From Hibiscus mutabilis (Eukaryota > Streptophyta > Magnoliopsida > Malvales > Malvaceae), in assembly GCA_019671005.1 (NCBI GenBank), contig CM033726.1, forward strand, positions 24,107,440 through 24,171,439: DNA of 64,000 bases, in the 5' to 3' direction. The position numbers and the translations under genes were made by a program. Below, one piece after another: positions 44,080-56,255 of this stretch; position 1 is the first letter of the stretch; each line of letters opens with the position of its first letter. The notes beneath the pieces are model-generated. The model saw nothing but the letters and a program-made list of their open reading frames with translations. It searched no databases and had not been told where the DNA came from.

Positions 44080-47000
44080 TGTAACACCCTAAACCGGGCC
44101 TAGGAAAGTTACCACTATTTTAAGTCATTAACTAATTGAATTAGGTGTTAATTAAATTAAAAAATTGAAAATTAATTGAGAGTATAGGACCAAATTGAAA
44201 GAAAAGAAATAATGGATAATATATGTCCAAAGGACTAAACCGAATGACACTTTAAATATAAGGTTTGCATGCCGCATGCCAAATAAAATTACCATGAGGG
44301 ACCTTAATACTTGTCAACATTTGGGAAGAACATGCATGAGGGGGGATCGGTTAGTGGGGGATAATGGAAACACTATCCCCATTTTCATCAAAACCACCGA
44401 ACCAGGTTTTAAGAGAGAGTGAGAGAGTGAGAGAGTGGAGATTTCCATAGGAGCTAGAGAAGTTAAACTTAGTGATTCAAGTTCTTTGAAATTTTCTTGT
44501 GATCGAACAAGCTAGGGGAGGAAGGTGATCCTACTTTCCTTTCTTCCTTAATTAAATTGAGATTTGAATTTTTATGGATTGTGAATTCTCTTGAAACAGA
44601 TTGTTATTAGACACATTAGGAAATTCAAAATCATGCTATGCGTTTTCTTCATGCATTCAAATGATAACTTGTTAAATGGCCAAATTGTGTAATAATTTGT
44701 TTGGGTAGCCTAGGCTATATCCGTCAACTAAGTTATGGATTGTAAGAATTGTAAAGTGTGGATTTGAATGTTATAGAATAAATTGCTATGTATATGTGAA
44801 TGGTTACTGGAAACTTGAATGTTCGTGCTGGAATTTTGCTGGAAATTGCTATGATTGCTGGAAATTTAGGTACTAAATTGGTATGAATTAAATGTCACAT
44901 AGAATGAAACTGTTTTGATCACATTGCTAGTTGAAATGTGTAAACTTGCTTGGTTGGACATAATGCCCTGTTATGATCATATAGATAAGTAAATTAAAAC
45001 TGACCTAGACATGTAAGAACATGAAAATAAGTTGAATTACAATGTTAGAATCTTGTTTAGGGGAAACATGAAGCTAAAAATCTAGCTTAGTGTAATCTGC
45101 CCAGAATGCTTTGTTCTGGGTAGTAACTTTGAAAAATGTCTATAAATTGTACAAATGGAATTTAAGGCTGAAAATTTAATGGATAGTACCTTAATATGTC
45201 TAAATTCATTAGGAGAAAACGGAATTGAATTTGGGATTGTAGAATGGATTGTAGAAATGAAACAATAGGGACAGTGCAAACTGTCCAATGTTGTAATTAC
45301 CCTGTCTTTAAGTAAAAAACTGTATTAATTGGTAAATAATTAAAATGCAAGGCCTATATGGTTAGAAATAAAATTAATTTATCTTTCTAATGGTGTAAAC
45401 CAATTGAAATTCCGACGTACGGAATGAAAGATATGCATGTTTTAGTAAACAATGCACATGCTGCCTGGCAGTAGCAGCAGCCTTGATGTCATGGAATGAA
45501 TGTTAAATGAATTACTTGTATTGTTGCCTTGTTTGAAGAATGAATGTATCTTGTTTTGACCTTGATTTAATTGTGTGAATTGATAGAGCAAGGAGTAAAA
45601 CTTGTGGAAGAAGAAAAGAGCGGCCAAGCTAGTGGCAAACACAAAGGAATTTGGATCCAAGATTAGCTAAGCTTGGAGTATTGTGAGTGTAGTTTAATAT
45701 AGGGTTAGGACTTAGGTCCTAACCAAACGTGCATGATTATCTTCTTGCCATTGATATGCCATGTTAATGATCTTAATTTTAATTTGAATATGAATAAAAA
45801 GGGAAGAATGGACTAAGCTAAAATTGTGAATAAGTAATAACATGCAAAATTCAGAAATTAATTAGAAAGAAAAGTTAAAACAAATGTATGCTTCCATGCC
45901 TTGGATATGACTTGTTATAATGCTTGCTTGATAGTGCTCTTTGATACAAATGCTTGAACCTTGATGCCTTGACCGTGATTAATTCGAATGAATTCTTGGA
46001 TGTACCACTATGATTTAAATACTTGTTAACATGATATAAATCATGAACTTAAGATCTTGCTTGATGCCTAAGAAATGGCATATGTTAATTGCTTGCTTGA
46101 ATGACAAGATTAAATTGTAAAATGTAGAGCTAAGGCTCAATAGGCCTAAGGGCTGTGTATATGAACATGATCTTGCAATGTATCACTTGAATTGATCCTT
46201 GAATAAGTTATTGCTTGACATAAACATGTAATACTTGAATAAGTGACTCATAACTGAACAAAGCCGTGGCTGTTAGTGGTCATAGGTAGAAGGGCATGTC
46301 TTAGAGTCTAGAGCTCGTTGTGTTAGGGTGGACTACGGTCCAGGGCTAAGGCCCCTAATTAGCGACATACGGAGGGTACGTATGTGTGGTCTTTGGCGAC
46401 AGTAGGAGGGTTGACCAGTGCTACGTTACATCTTGTAGCGACAGTTGGTTGGAGACTCGATTACCTGGACAACTAAATACCAAAGGCTTAAACTAAAGAA
46501 ATCAAATGAGAAATAATTAAAGAGTAAAGCTTACATGATACTTGAGTGTCTTGATACTTGAACTACTTGATACTTGAATTACATGATACTTGAGTGTCTT
46601 GATACTTGAACTACTTGATACTTGAATTACATGATGCTTGAGTTACTTGATACATGAACTACTTGATACTTGAATTACATGATACTTGAAATTCTTGATA
46701 TATGAACTACTTGACACTTGAATGCCTTGATATTTGAATTACTTGACACTTGAATGCCTTGATACTTGAATTACTTGAAACTTGAATTGCTACTTGATTG
46801 GTTTATAATCCTTCTTGCATCGATGTGTGCCTAATGTTTTGGTTGAAATGATATGTCACTAAATTTGTAAATGATAAGTATGCATTTAAAGCTTGAATTT
46901 GAATTGCTTCCAACTTTGACTAGGCTCAAACTTAATTAATTGATAAATGTCTTAACAATTGGTTAGAACTAGTTACTATCTCACCAAGTACATATCTTGT

Positions 47001-47784
47001 ACTTATCACTCTTGTTTTTATTCTTCCCAACCACAGGTTAAAGGATTCGATCATTGCTTGATCCTGAAGCCTGGATTCTTGAGCTCGAAGCAAGACACAA
47101 GCATAGCTAAAGTATGGACATACTTGTTTTGTACTCCCCTAGTTGGTGGCACTTAGTTGTATATAATGTCTAGTGCATGCATTTTGAATACTTGATCTTG
47201 TATATGTATATGATCTTGAATGGGCCTACTATCTTGTGAACTTGGTTATTAACATAAATCAAGTAAAGAACTTAAATTCTATGTATTGTAAGTATTTGCT
47301 GCGCATATGGTTATGTATATATTGATTTTATCAAAGTAATTGATCTAGTCTTGTACCATTCGAATGTCTTGTGAGTTAAGATAGTCTTGTATGATCATGA
47401 CATGTTATATATGTATTTTATAATCTTGAATGGTAAATGCCGAATGGTAAATTTGGCATATTGCTTGCTTGGAGACAAGGTATGTACAATTGAATGTTAC
47501 ATGTATCAAGTTAAGAAACAATGAAATGAAATGGAAGCATGTTTGTCCTTAAGCTATTCGAATGATGATGATTGTATGATAATGTTAATTGAAATTTTTG
47601 GTAACCTATAATGTATGTAAATAAGATTGCTTACATGTTAAGTAATGTATGTTTGGTAACTTTCTAGTAAGGTAACTCATCTAATAGGGATGAGTTAGCC
47701 TATTCTTGTCTTGTTCTTGCTTGTATTGTTCGTTAGTAACGCTCCCAAACTGGTTTACTGCCAACCCGGGTAGGGGGTGTTATA
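44080..47784 (+). repeat. 5' LTR of gag-deleted chromovirus
   Basis: It begins TGTAACACCCTAAACCGGGCC in the middle of the Athila fragment (flank ATGCC at 44075-44079) and ends near GGTGTTATA, six bases before a primer binding site. It is 3.7 kb long. The first 1.6 kb matches the truncated 3' LTR at 51329-52917, with about 5% differences in the first 120 bases. A GAGAGAGT expansion near 44412-44437 is shorter in the 3' LTR. The frames at 45082-45288, 45442-45660 and 46959-47156 are chance frames. Confidence 0.92.
46530..46800 (+). repeat. Minisatellite of GATACTTGAATTACTT units
   Basis: About sixteen imperfect units of 15-17 bp, such as GATACTTGAACTACTT and GATACTTGAATTACAT. Several sit in a higher-order pattern of about 48 bp. 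It lies in the 5' LTR only, because the 3' LTR is truncated before this part. Confidence 0.88.
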
Positions 47785-47790
47785 TTTGTT

Positions 47791-47804
47791 TGGTAATCAG
47801 AGCT
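47791..47804 (+). other. Primer binding site (initiator tRNA-Met type, altered)
   Basis: TGGTAATCAGAGC is the initiator methionine tRNA complement with one inserted A. It follows the LTR end by six bases. Confidence 0.75.
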
Positions 47805-47940
47805 TTTTAGTCGGTTCTAGGACTGAACTGGGCTCTCTTGCATCATATAGGATACTTGTGCCACCTAGGAGACTTGTATTGTATAGCTTGTGTCTTTGTT
47901 TAACTAAACTGAACCCCTAATTGTTCTCTTTAAACGTAGA

Positions 47941-48036
47941 ATGACTGAAACAAGGCTTGCTCGAGATGATGAAAGTCCCGTAGGCTCCTCAAATGAAGAT
48001 GATAGTGTGAGGAATGAGTAGAATCCTCCACAACAA
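47941..48036 (+). pseudogene. gag stub of the chromovirus
   Basis: A start MTETRLARDDESPVGSSNED lies in the position of gag. It is closed by a TAG at about 48018, and by about 48036 the sequence changes to the end of the protease. The rest of gag, the zinc knuckle and the protease active site are deleted. Confidence 0.75.
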
Positions 48037-48039
48037 CAA

Positions 48040-49045
48040 GCTCAACCTTGATTGAAAAATTGAACTTAAAGCCTGAAATTGTTTATCTATATGTACTACC
48101 AACTTGTGAGTTCGATCTAGTACTGGGACTAGATTGGTTAAACAAGCATGAAGCCTGGGTAGATTGCCTAAATAGGAGACTTTACCTTCGGGGTTTAGGA
48201 AAGGAATCAATCCTTCTAATTGACAAGAAACCAACCTCAATCTTTGCTACTATGGTCTTACAAAATGAACTTGAATTCGGTTTACCTAGTGTGCCAATTG
48301 TATCTGAATATCTCGGTGTTTTTCCCGAGGAACTCCCTAGTCTCCCTCAAACCAGAGAAGTAGAGTTCGGGATCGATGTCCAACCTGGAACAACTCCAGT
48401 GTCCATCACACCTTATCGAATGACACTTGTTGAGTTGAAAGAACTCAAGAAGCAACTCCAAGAACTACAAAACAAGGGTTTCATTAGGCCTAGCTCGTCT
48501 CCCTAGGGTGCACCAGTCTTGTTTGTAAAGAAGAAAGACGGGACTATGAGACTCTGTATTGACTACAGACAATTGAACAAGCTTACTATCAAGAATCGAT
48601 ATCCTCTCCCTAGGATTGAAGATCTTTTCGATCAACTCAAAGATGCCGCAGTATTCTCAAAGATCGATCTATGATCAGGATACTACCAAATGAGGGTAAA
48701 AGAACAGATGTACCCAAGACAGCCTTTCGTACTCGATATGGCCATTTTGAATTCCTTGTAATGCCATTCGGGTTATCGAATGCTCGGGCTGCTTTCATGG
48801 ATCTCATGAACCGTGTATTCAAGCCCTATCTTGACAAGTTTGTAGTTGTCTTCATTGATGAAATTCTAGTGTATTCTCAGAATAAGGAAGATTATTCCGA
48901 ACACCTTCAAATCGTATTGCAAACCCTCCGAGAACGTCAATTGTTTGCAAAGTTCTCTAAATGCGAATTTTGGCTATCGGAAGTGTCATTCCTTGACCAT
49001 GTCATCTTGGCAGAAGGGATTAAAGTAGATCCAAGGAAAATCTAA
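48040..49045 (+). pseudogene. Chromovirus protease end and reverse transcriptase, broken
   Basis: The frame at 48048-48506 starts at the distal part of protease (CEFDLVLGLDWLNKHEAWVD) and runs through VFPEELPSLPQTREVEFGID to SITPYRMTLVELKEL. After a TAG at 48504 the reverse transcriptase follows: CIDYRQLNKLTIKNRYPLPR, then from 48671 TAFRTRYGHFEFLVMPFGLS and VVFIDEILVYSQ. The second aspartate of the FIDD box is a glutamate here. A TGA near 48673 and a shift break the frame. This copy could not encode a working enzyme. Confidence 0.9.
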
Positions 49046-49660
49046 TCCATTCTGGATTGGAGACCTCCGAGGAATGTTGGTGAGGTCAGAAGTTTTCTCG
49101 GTTTAGCCGATTATTATCTACGTTTTGTCAAGGGATTTTCATCCATTGCCGCAAGTTTGACTAAGTTAACTCGCAAAGATACACCCTTTTTTTGGTCAGA
49201 GAACAAACAATGAAGCTTCGATCAGCTTAAACAAGCCCTGACTCATGCTCCAGTTCTCATCCAACCAGTATCGGGCAAGGAGTACACTGTTTACAGTGAT
49301 GCATCTCATTTGGGACTAAGATGTGTCCTAATGCAAGATGGAAACGTGGTAGCTTATGCTTCAAGGCAACTAAAACCACATGAGTCAAACTAACCTACTC
49401 ATGATCTAGAATTGGCAGCTATCTGTTTGCACTCAAAGTCTAGAGACATTACTTGTACGGGGAGAAATGCACCTTGTTCACAGACCAAAAGAGCCTCAAA
49501 TACCTCCTAACTCAAAAAGACTTGAACTTGAGGTAAAAGAGATGGCTAAAGTTACTTAAAGACTACGATTTGGTTATCGACTATCATCCGGGGAAAGCAA
49601 ATGTGGTCGCTGATGCCCTTAGTCGTAGACCATACTTGGGTAAACCCTTAAATCTAAATC
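49046..49660 (+). pseudogene. Chromovirus RNase H, broken
   Basis: VYSDASHLGLRCVLMQDGNV and AYASRQLKPHESN are visible near 49290-49390, then a TAA, LELAAI and a frameshift near 49428. FTDQKSLKYLLTQKDLNLR follows near 49470, and VIDYHPGKANVVADALSRR near 49580. Several stops replace tryptophan or glutamine codons. Confidence 0.88.
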
Positions 49661-51333
49661 CTAGAATAATTCATTCGAAATGTTTCTTTCTTGACTTACA
49701 AGTAACCATTCGAATTAGACTTTTCTTGACTTACAAGTAACTATTCGAAAATCTCCCATAATGATCTTTTCCATTCGTTTATAGCTTCCTTGGCTATCAA
49801 TGCTCATTTCCGTTTATCCAAAGGACATAATTTTTTGTCTGAACTTCAAGTTCAATCTGGTCTAATCTCGAGAATCAAAGAACTCCAACAAATTGATCCA
49901 GATCTTCAGAAGATCATGTCCAAGTTAGACTCTTAGTCTAACTCTAACTTCTCCCTCAAGTCAAATGGACTCCTCTATTTCAAGGATAGAGTATGTGTTC
50001 CTAACAATGAAGAACTAAGACACGAGATGTTACAAGAAGCTCACCAAAGCTCTTTCTCTATTCACCTTGGATCGGTTAAGATGTACAAAGACCTAAAGCC
50101 ACTATACTTATGGTCAGGCATGAAATCGGCTATCACAGACTTTGTTTCAAAGTGCTTAACTTGTCAGAGGGTCAAAGCCGAGCATCAAGTCCCCACTGGA
50201 TTGCTCCAACCAATCAAATTCCCTCAATGGAAATGGGATCGGATTACAATGGATTTCGTTACTGGTCTTCCTTCCACTCCAAGAAAGAATGATGCTTTGT
50301 GGGTGATTGTTGATATATTCACAAAGTCTACTCACTTCATCCCTGTTCGAATGAACATGAGCTTGGAAACCTTAGCCGAGCTATACATTCGTGAAGTGAT
50401 TCGATTACACGGTGTACCTACAGCTATAATCTCTGATAGAGACCCTAGATTTACTTTCCGGTTCTAGAATTCTTTGCAAAAAGCCCTTGGAACTAGAGTG
50501 CACCTTAGTACAACCTTTCATCCTCAATCAGATGGACAATCTGAAAGAATCATCCAAGTACTTGAAGACATGTTACGAGCTTGTGTTATAGACTTCAGGA
50601 AGAATTGGGAGAAACCTCTACCCCTAGTAGTGTTTGCTTACAACAATAGCTACTAGACATCTATCCAGATGGCTCCTTTCGAAGCTCTATATGGAATGAA
50701 ATGTAGAACTCCCTTGTGCTGGTCTGAACTGGGAGAAAACAAAGCATTGGGACCTCAATTGCTTAGAGAAACTGAGGAACAAGTGAAGATCATACATGAT
50801 CGATTGAAGCAAGCTTTCGATAGACAAAAAGCATTTGCAGACTTGAAAAGGAGAGACATCCAATACAATGTTGGAGACAAAGTCTTCCTGAAAGTGTCCC
50901 CTTGGAAAAAAGTCTTTCGGTTTGGAAGAAAAAGGGAAACTTAGTCCCCGATTCATTGGACCATTCGAAATCATTGAAAGGATAGGGACAGTGGCCTATC
51001 GATTAGCTCTTCCTAGTGAATTCGACAAGATTCATAATGTCTTCCACGTATCTATGGTTAGAAAATATCGATCTAATCCATCCCATGTTCTAGAACCAGA
51101 AAAAGTAGAATTGAATCCCGACTTATCGTATGAAGAAGAACCAGTCCAGATTCTTGATCCTGAAGTTAGAAAACTCAGGAACAAAACGGTTCCTCTTGTC
51201 AAAGTCTTGTGGAGAAGTCATAAAATGGAAGAGGCAACTTGGGAACTTGAAGCTACGATGAGATATCAATATCCTCACTTGTTCAACTCAGGTAAATTCG
51301 AGGGTGAATTTATTTTAAGGGGGAGAATTGTAA
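49661..51333 (+). pseudogene. Chromovirus integrase and C-terminal tail, nearly continuous
   Basis: A linker with an imperfect duplication (CATTCGAA and TTTCTTGACTTACAAGTAAC, near 49673 and 49717) precedes integrase. From 50027: SIHLGSVKMYKDL, CLTCQRVKAEHQ (zinc-binding), TMDFVTGLPS, VDIFTKSTHF, SDRDPRFTF and, from 50474, SDGQSERIIQ. All three catalytic acidic residues are present. TAG codons replace tryptophans near 50465 and 50655, and a one-base shift lies near 50930. The tail from 50922 reads SPRFIGPFEIIERIGTVAYR, IHNVFHVSMVRKY and PLVKVLWRSHKMEEATWELE, and is complete to its stop. It is the best kept part of this element. Confidence 0.92.
51317..51328 (+). other. Polypurine tract of the chromovirus
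   Basis: AAGGGGGAGAAT lies immediately before the LTR start TGTAACACCC at 51329. Confidence 0.85.
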
Positions 51334-52917
51334 CACCCTAAACCGGGCCTAGGAAAGTTACCACTATTTTAAGTCATTAACTAAATGAATTAGGTGTTAG
51401 TCAAATTAAAAGAATTGGAAATTAATTGAGAGTATACGACCAAATTGAAAGAAAAGAAATAATGGATAATATATGTCCAAAGGACTAAACCGAATGACAC
51501 TTTAAATATAAGGTTTGCATGCCAAATAAAAATACCATGAGGGACCTTAATACTAGTCAACATTTGGGAAGAACATGCATGAGGGGGGATTGGTTAGTGG
51601 GGGATAATGGAAACACTATCCCCATTTTCATCAAAACCACCGAACCAGGTTTTAAGAGAGAGTGGAGATTTCCATAGGAGTTGGAGAAATTAAACTTAGT
51701 GATTCAAGCTCTTTGAATTTTTCTTGTGATCGAACAAGATAGGGGACGAAGGTGATCCTACTTTCCTTTCTTCCTTAATTAAATTGAGATTTGAATTTTT
51801 ATGGATTGTGAATTCTCTTGAAACAGATTGTTATTAGACACATTAGGAAATTCAAAATCATGCTATGCGTTTTCTTCATGCATTCAAATGATAACTTGTT
51901 AAATGGACAAATTGTGTAATAATTTGTTTGGGTAGCCTAGGCTATATCGGTTAACTAAGTTATGGATTGTAAGAATTGTAATGTATGGATTTGAATGTTA
52001 TAGAATAAATTGCTATGTATATGTGAATGGTTGCTGGAAATTTAAATGTTCATGCTGGAATTTTGTTGGAAATTGCTATGATTGCTGGAAATTTAGGTAC
52101 TAAATTGGTATGAATTAAATGTCACATAGGATGAAACTGTTTTGATCACATTGCTAGTTGAAATGTGTAAACTTGCTTGGTTGGACATAATGCCCTGTTA
52201 TGATCACATAGATAAGTGAATTAAAACTCACCTAGACATGTAAGAACATGAAAATAAGTTGAATTACAATGTTAGAATCTTGTTTAGGGGAAACATGAAG
52301 CTAAAAATCTAGCTTATTGTAATCTGCCCAAAATGCTTTGTTCTAGGTAGTAACTTTGAAAAATGTCTATAAATTGAACAAATGGAATTTAAGGCTAAAT
52401 ATTTAATGGATAGTACCTTAATATGTCTAAATTCATTAGGATAAAACGGAATTTAATTTGGGATTGTATAATCGATTGTACAAATGGAATTTTAGGGCAA
52501 ACTGTCCAGTGTTGTAATTACCCAGTTTTTAAGTAAAAAACTGTATTAATTGGTAAATAATTAAAATTCAAGGCCTATATGGTTAGAAATACAATTAAGT
52601 TATCTTTCCAACGGTGTAAACCAATTTAAATTCTGACGTACAGAATGAAAGATATGCATGTTTTAGTAAACAATGCACATGCTGTCTGGCAGTAGCAGCA
52701 GCCTTGATGTCTTGGAATGAATGTTAATGAATTACTTGTATTGGTGCCTTGTTTGAAGAATGAATGTATCTTGTTTTGACCTTGATTTAATTGTGCGAAT
52801 TGATAGAGCAAGGAGTAAAACTTGTGGAAGAAGAAAGGAGTGGCCAAGCTAGTGGCAAACACAAAGGAATTTGGATCCAAGATTAGCTAAGCTTGGAGTA
52901 TTGTGAGTGTAGTTTAT
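51329..52917 (+). repeat. 3' LTR of the chromovirus, cut by Athila insertion
   Basis: It matches 44080-45700 of the 5' LTR until GTGAGTGTAGTTTAT, where the Athila LTR starts at 52918. The remainder must lie beyond the right edge of the window. Confidence 0.92.
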
Positions 52918-54450
52918 TGATAAGTGTTCAAAAGTACTATTTTTCTTACCCTTTTTACTCATATTATTGTTAGAATTAGGCTCATATTAGTTGCATAATT
53001 AGCTATTCATGCATTAATCCATGTTTCCTTCAATCGTTGAGCTTGATTACATAACTTGGTAGTTTTTGTGGAAAAGATGCTGCTTTGGTGTGCTTTGTGT
53101 GTGTATGTGCAGGATCACTTGCCAAAGCAATGCCGAGCTAGTTTCCAGGGCAATGCATGAAGGATATGCCGAGCTAGTTGCCAGGGCAATGCATGAAGGA
53201 GACGCCGAGCCAGTTGCCATGGCAATTGTCGACAAAGAGAAAATGCAATAGGGATGTCGAAATTAATGACTATACAAGCCCAAGATGACGTGGAGCAAGG
53301 CCCAAGCCCAAAGGAATTTGATTGCCATGCAGAGATTAAAGAAGAATTAAATTCCAAGAAGATAGGAGAAGTTCTAATAGGAATAAAATTATAATAAAGA
53401 ATTATATTCTTTAAAGATAATTTAATTCCAACTCAAACTCCTCCTCAAAGAAGGACTTTGGCCTAGCCCTATAAATAGATAGGAGATTTCAACAACTTGG
53501 GGGGAGAGCAAGAGGGCAAAATTCGACAAGTCCAAGAGAGGAAGCAAGGGGAATTTTCGGCAAGCATCTAGGGCAAGGGATTTTCGACAAGCTTCATCTT
53601 TTCTTCCTTGTTCGATTGGGTTCATGCTAGGGATTATTTATCTTGTGTTTCTTTGGAACCTAGCCATGAACTAAATTTACTTGGCTATGGTTATTGTGTT
53701 TTGTGGTTATGAGAAACTATTGGTTTTTGTTTAGGTAATAAGAGTTTGCACTTTTCTATTTCAAGGTTTATTCATTCTTGGTTCTTATTATTGTTTGCGA
53801 GTGAATTGGGAGAGGATCTCATGATTTCATCCATTTATGTAATATCGGGAGAGTTAGATTCAAGAAACGAATGAATATGATCTTTATTCAATCCAATGAT
53901 GGTGAAGATTAATCCGGCTTAGGAATAAGTTAAGGATTTCAACGGCTAAGAGGAGCGCAAGATTGGTTGTTGTTCACCCTTGATTCACGCAGGGATGTAT
54001 TATCAAGGCATGCACAAGTAGCTAGAGTTTCGACTTAGGGATAAGAAGAAACCATTGAAGAACGCTCCACCGAACCTTGAAGTTGCTGCCCAAACGCCCA
54101 AGTAGTTGCCCAGGCAACCATCGATTAGTTGCCAAGGCAACCCCGTTGTGCAAGTTTCCACGGCAACTGAGTTGCCCGTGCACTCTTTTACCAAGACGAT
54201 CCAATCGGCTATCACACCTCAACTCACGATAACCTACCCTATCTCTCTCAATTGAATTCATCTTTTTCTTTTACTTATTTGCTTTCTAGATTAGTTAAAC
54301 TTCTATAATCTTTTATTTGTGTTTTTATTTTTACAGTGCAAGAGACTAGATTCTTGAAGTAGCACCAATCCTTGTGGAGACGATATCTTTTATACTATAA
54401 CTTGCGACGTGTATACTTGCACATTTGCGTAGCACTTATTACGCGCAACA
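52918..54450 (+). repeat. Athila 5' LTR
   Basis: 1533 bp, TGATAAGTG...GCGCAACA. A TATA-like CCTATAAATAGA lies near 53467-53478, just past CAACTCAAACTCCTCCTC. GCC-NN-GGCAA dyads occur at 53178, 53214, 54106 and 54129, with one-base variants at 53119, 53142 and 54155. The frames at 53047-53357, 53422-53625 and 54003-54261 are chance frames. Confidence 0.94.
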
Positions 54451-54456
54451 AGTTTT

Positions 54457-54474
54457 TGGCGCCGTTGCAAGGGA
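54457..54474 (+). other. Primer binding site (tRNA-Asp type)
   Basis: TGGCGCCGTTGCAAGGGA is close to the complement of the plant aspartate tRNA 3' end (TGGCGCCGTTGCCGGGGA), the usual primer of Athila elements, with two changes. Confidence 0.9.
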
Positions 54475-54570
54475 TTGGCAATAGCGACTGTTTTTACTTT
54501 CTTGCACTTTCTTTTTATTTTTCTTGTTTAAAATTCAAAGGGCTAACAAACTTTGGTTTTGCATTGGTAT

Positions 54571-56255
54571 ATGACCAGGGCGAGACCGACTTCACCAGAA
54601 TATCCCTTTGATCCAGAAATCGAACGAACCTTACAAAGACTTAGACGAAGGATAAGAGAAGCAATGGCAAATCAAGACGGCAATATGAATCAAGATGTTC
54701 AAGCAGGAGGAGGAGTGATTCTTGCACGAAATAGAACTATTCGAGACTATCTTGAAGAAGATCTTGATGGACTTAACCCAGGAGTTGTCGCACCTGAAAT
54801 TGAAGCCGACCACTTTGAGTTGAAACCGGTAATGTTTAATATGATCAACACAATAGGTCAATTTGGTGGCTCAAAGAATCAAGATGCACGACAACATCTG
54901 AAATCTTTCCTCGAGATTTGCAACTCGTTCAAGATACACGGAGTCACCCCGATGTCCTACGATTAAGATTATTCCCTATTCACCGAGGGATAGGGCGAAA
55001 GCATGGTTGAATAGCATTCTGCCGGATCCATAGCATCTTGGACTGATCTTTGTCGTGATTTCCTTGCTAGATTTAATCCTACAAATTTGACTGATAAGCC
55101 GTCAGAACGACATTACTTCTTTTCGGCAGCAGATGATGAATCCATGTACGAGGCTTGGGAGCGATATAGAGAACTTCTACACAAATGCCCTTTACACGGA
55201 TTCTCGGTGTGGACTCAAGTAACAATGTTTTACAACGCCGTGAATACACCAACAAGGATGATGCTAGATGCCTCGGCAAACGGCATACTCTTAGATAAGT
55301 CGCCGGAGGAAGCGATGCAAATTTTAAACAGGCTGGCCAAGAATGATTATCAATTCCCATCTACTAGAAGATGAGTTAGACGCCAAGCCACAATACATGA
55401 ACTACGACCATCAGATTCAATTTCGGCACAATTGGCCGCTTTAACCAAGATGGTCCAGAACATGAAAAAACCAAACAACACACATGAAGTCAAGGTAATG
55501 GATTCTTTTTGTGAGTTATGTGGTGATAACCATAATTCTTCTGAATGTATGCAGATCCGAATCCAAATTCTATGTGGGGAATTACAATCGGAGCAACAAC
55601 ATGATGTCCAATACATACAATCCAGCTTGGAAGAAGCATCCGAATTTTTCATGGAGTAATCCCAACAATGCTCTAAACCAGAACAATCAGAATGCACAAG
55701 CATCGTGATTCCAGCAGAGAATATGCCACGGTAATGATGATGCCGCGGCAAACAACCGACAACATCTAGTTCTTTGGAAAATTCTTTAAATGCTTTTATG
55801 ATGAAAACTGAATCTTATATGGCTGAGAATAGTAATTTCATAAAAGAACTAATGCTTTTATTAACAGACCGAGATGAGATTGCAAAACCAAGAGGCGGCA
55901 ATCAAATCATTGGAAAATCAAGTCGGACAATTTGCTCAAAATCTGAATACTAGACCACAAGGAGGTTTACCTAGCGATCTCAAAGTCGCGAGAAGAACTG
56001 CCATGAGCAATGTAAGGCGATCACCACTAGAAGTGGCCAACAACTTAGAGAGGTTCAAACCCGCTCGTCAAACAAAACTCCACAAAAGATCAAGATTTAA
56101 CCTAGCGGCAAAGCCTTAGATGCTGAACCAGGAATTGCCGCGGCAACCGGCAATAAGCATGCCTCGGCAACCGACGACGCCTCGGCAACTTGCGATAAGC
56201 ATGCCTCGGCAACCCCAGTTGATAATGCCTCGGCAACTCCAGACGTCCCGACAAT
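54571..56255 (+). pseudogene. Athila gag, broken
   Basis: The start MTRARPTSPEYPFDPEIERT at 54571 is preferred over the ATG at 54553 because it opens the conserved part. Capsid phrases are FELKPVMFNMINTIGQFGGS and DARQHLKSFLEICNSFKIHG. TAA at 54964 and TAG near 54988 stop it, then the frame resumes at 55087 with KPSERHYFFSAADDESMYEAWERY. A zinc-knuckle-like CELCGDNHNSSEC (CX2CX3HX4C) lies near 55510-55548. A shift near 55560 moves to YNPAWKKHPNFSWSNPNN, and a later one leads to EQCKAITTRSG near 56010. The end holds four ASAT repeats encoded by the GCC-NN-GGCAA dyad. Confidence 0.88.

Noticed and set aside
46530..46800. CRISPR-like array
   Set aside because: Units of about 16 bp with no unique spacers, inside a plant LTR.
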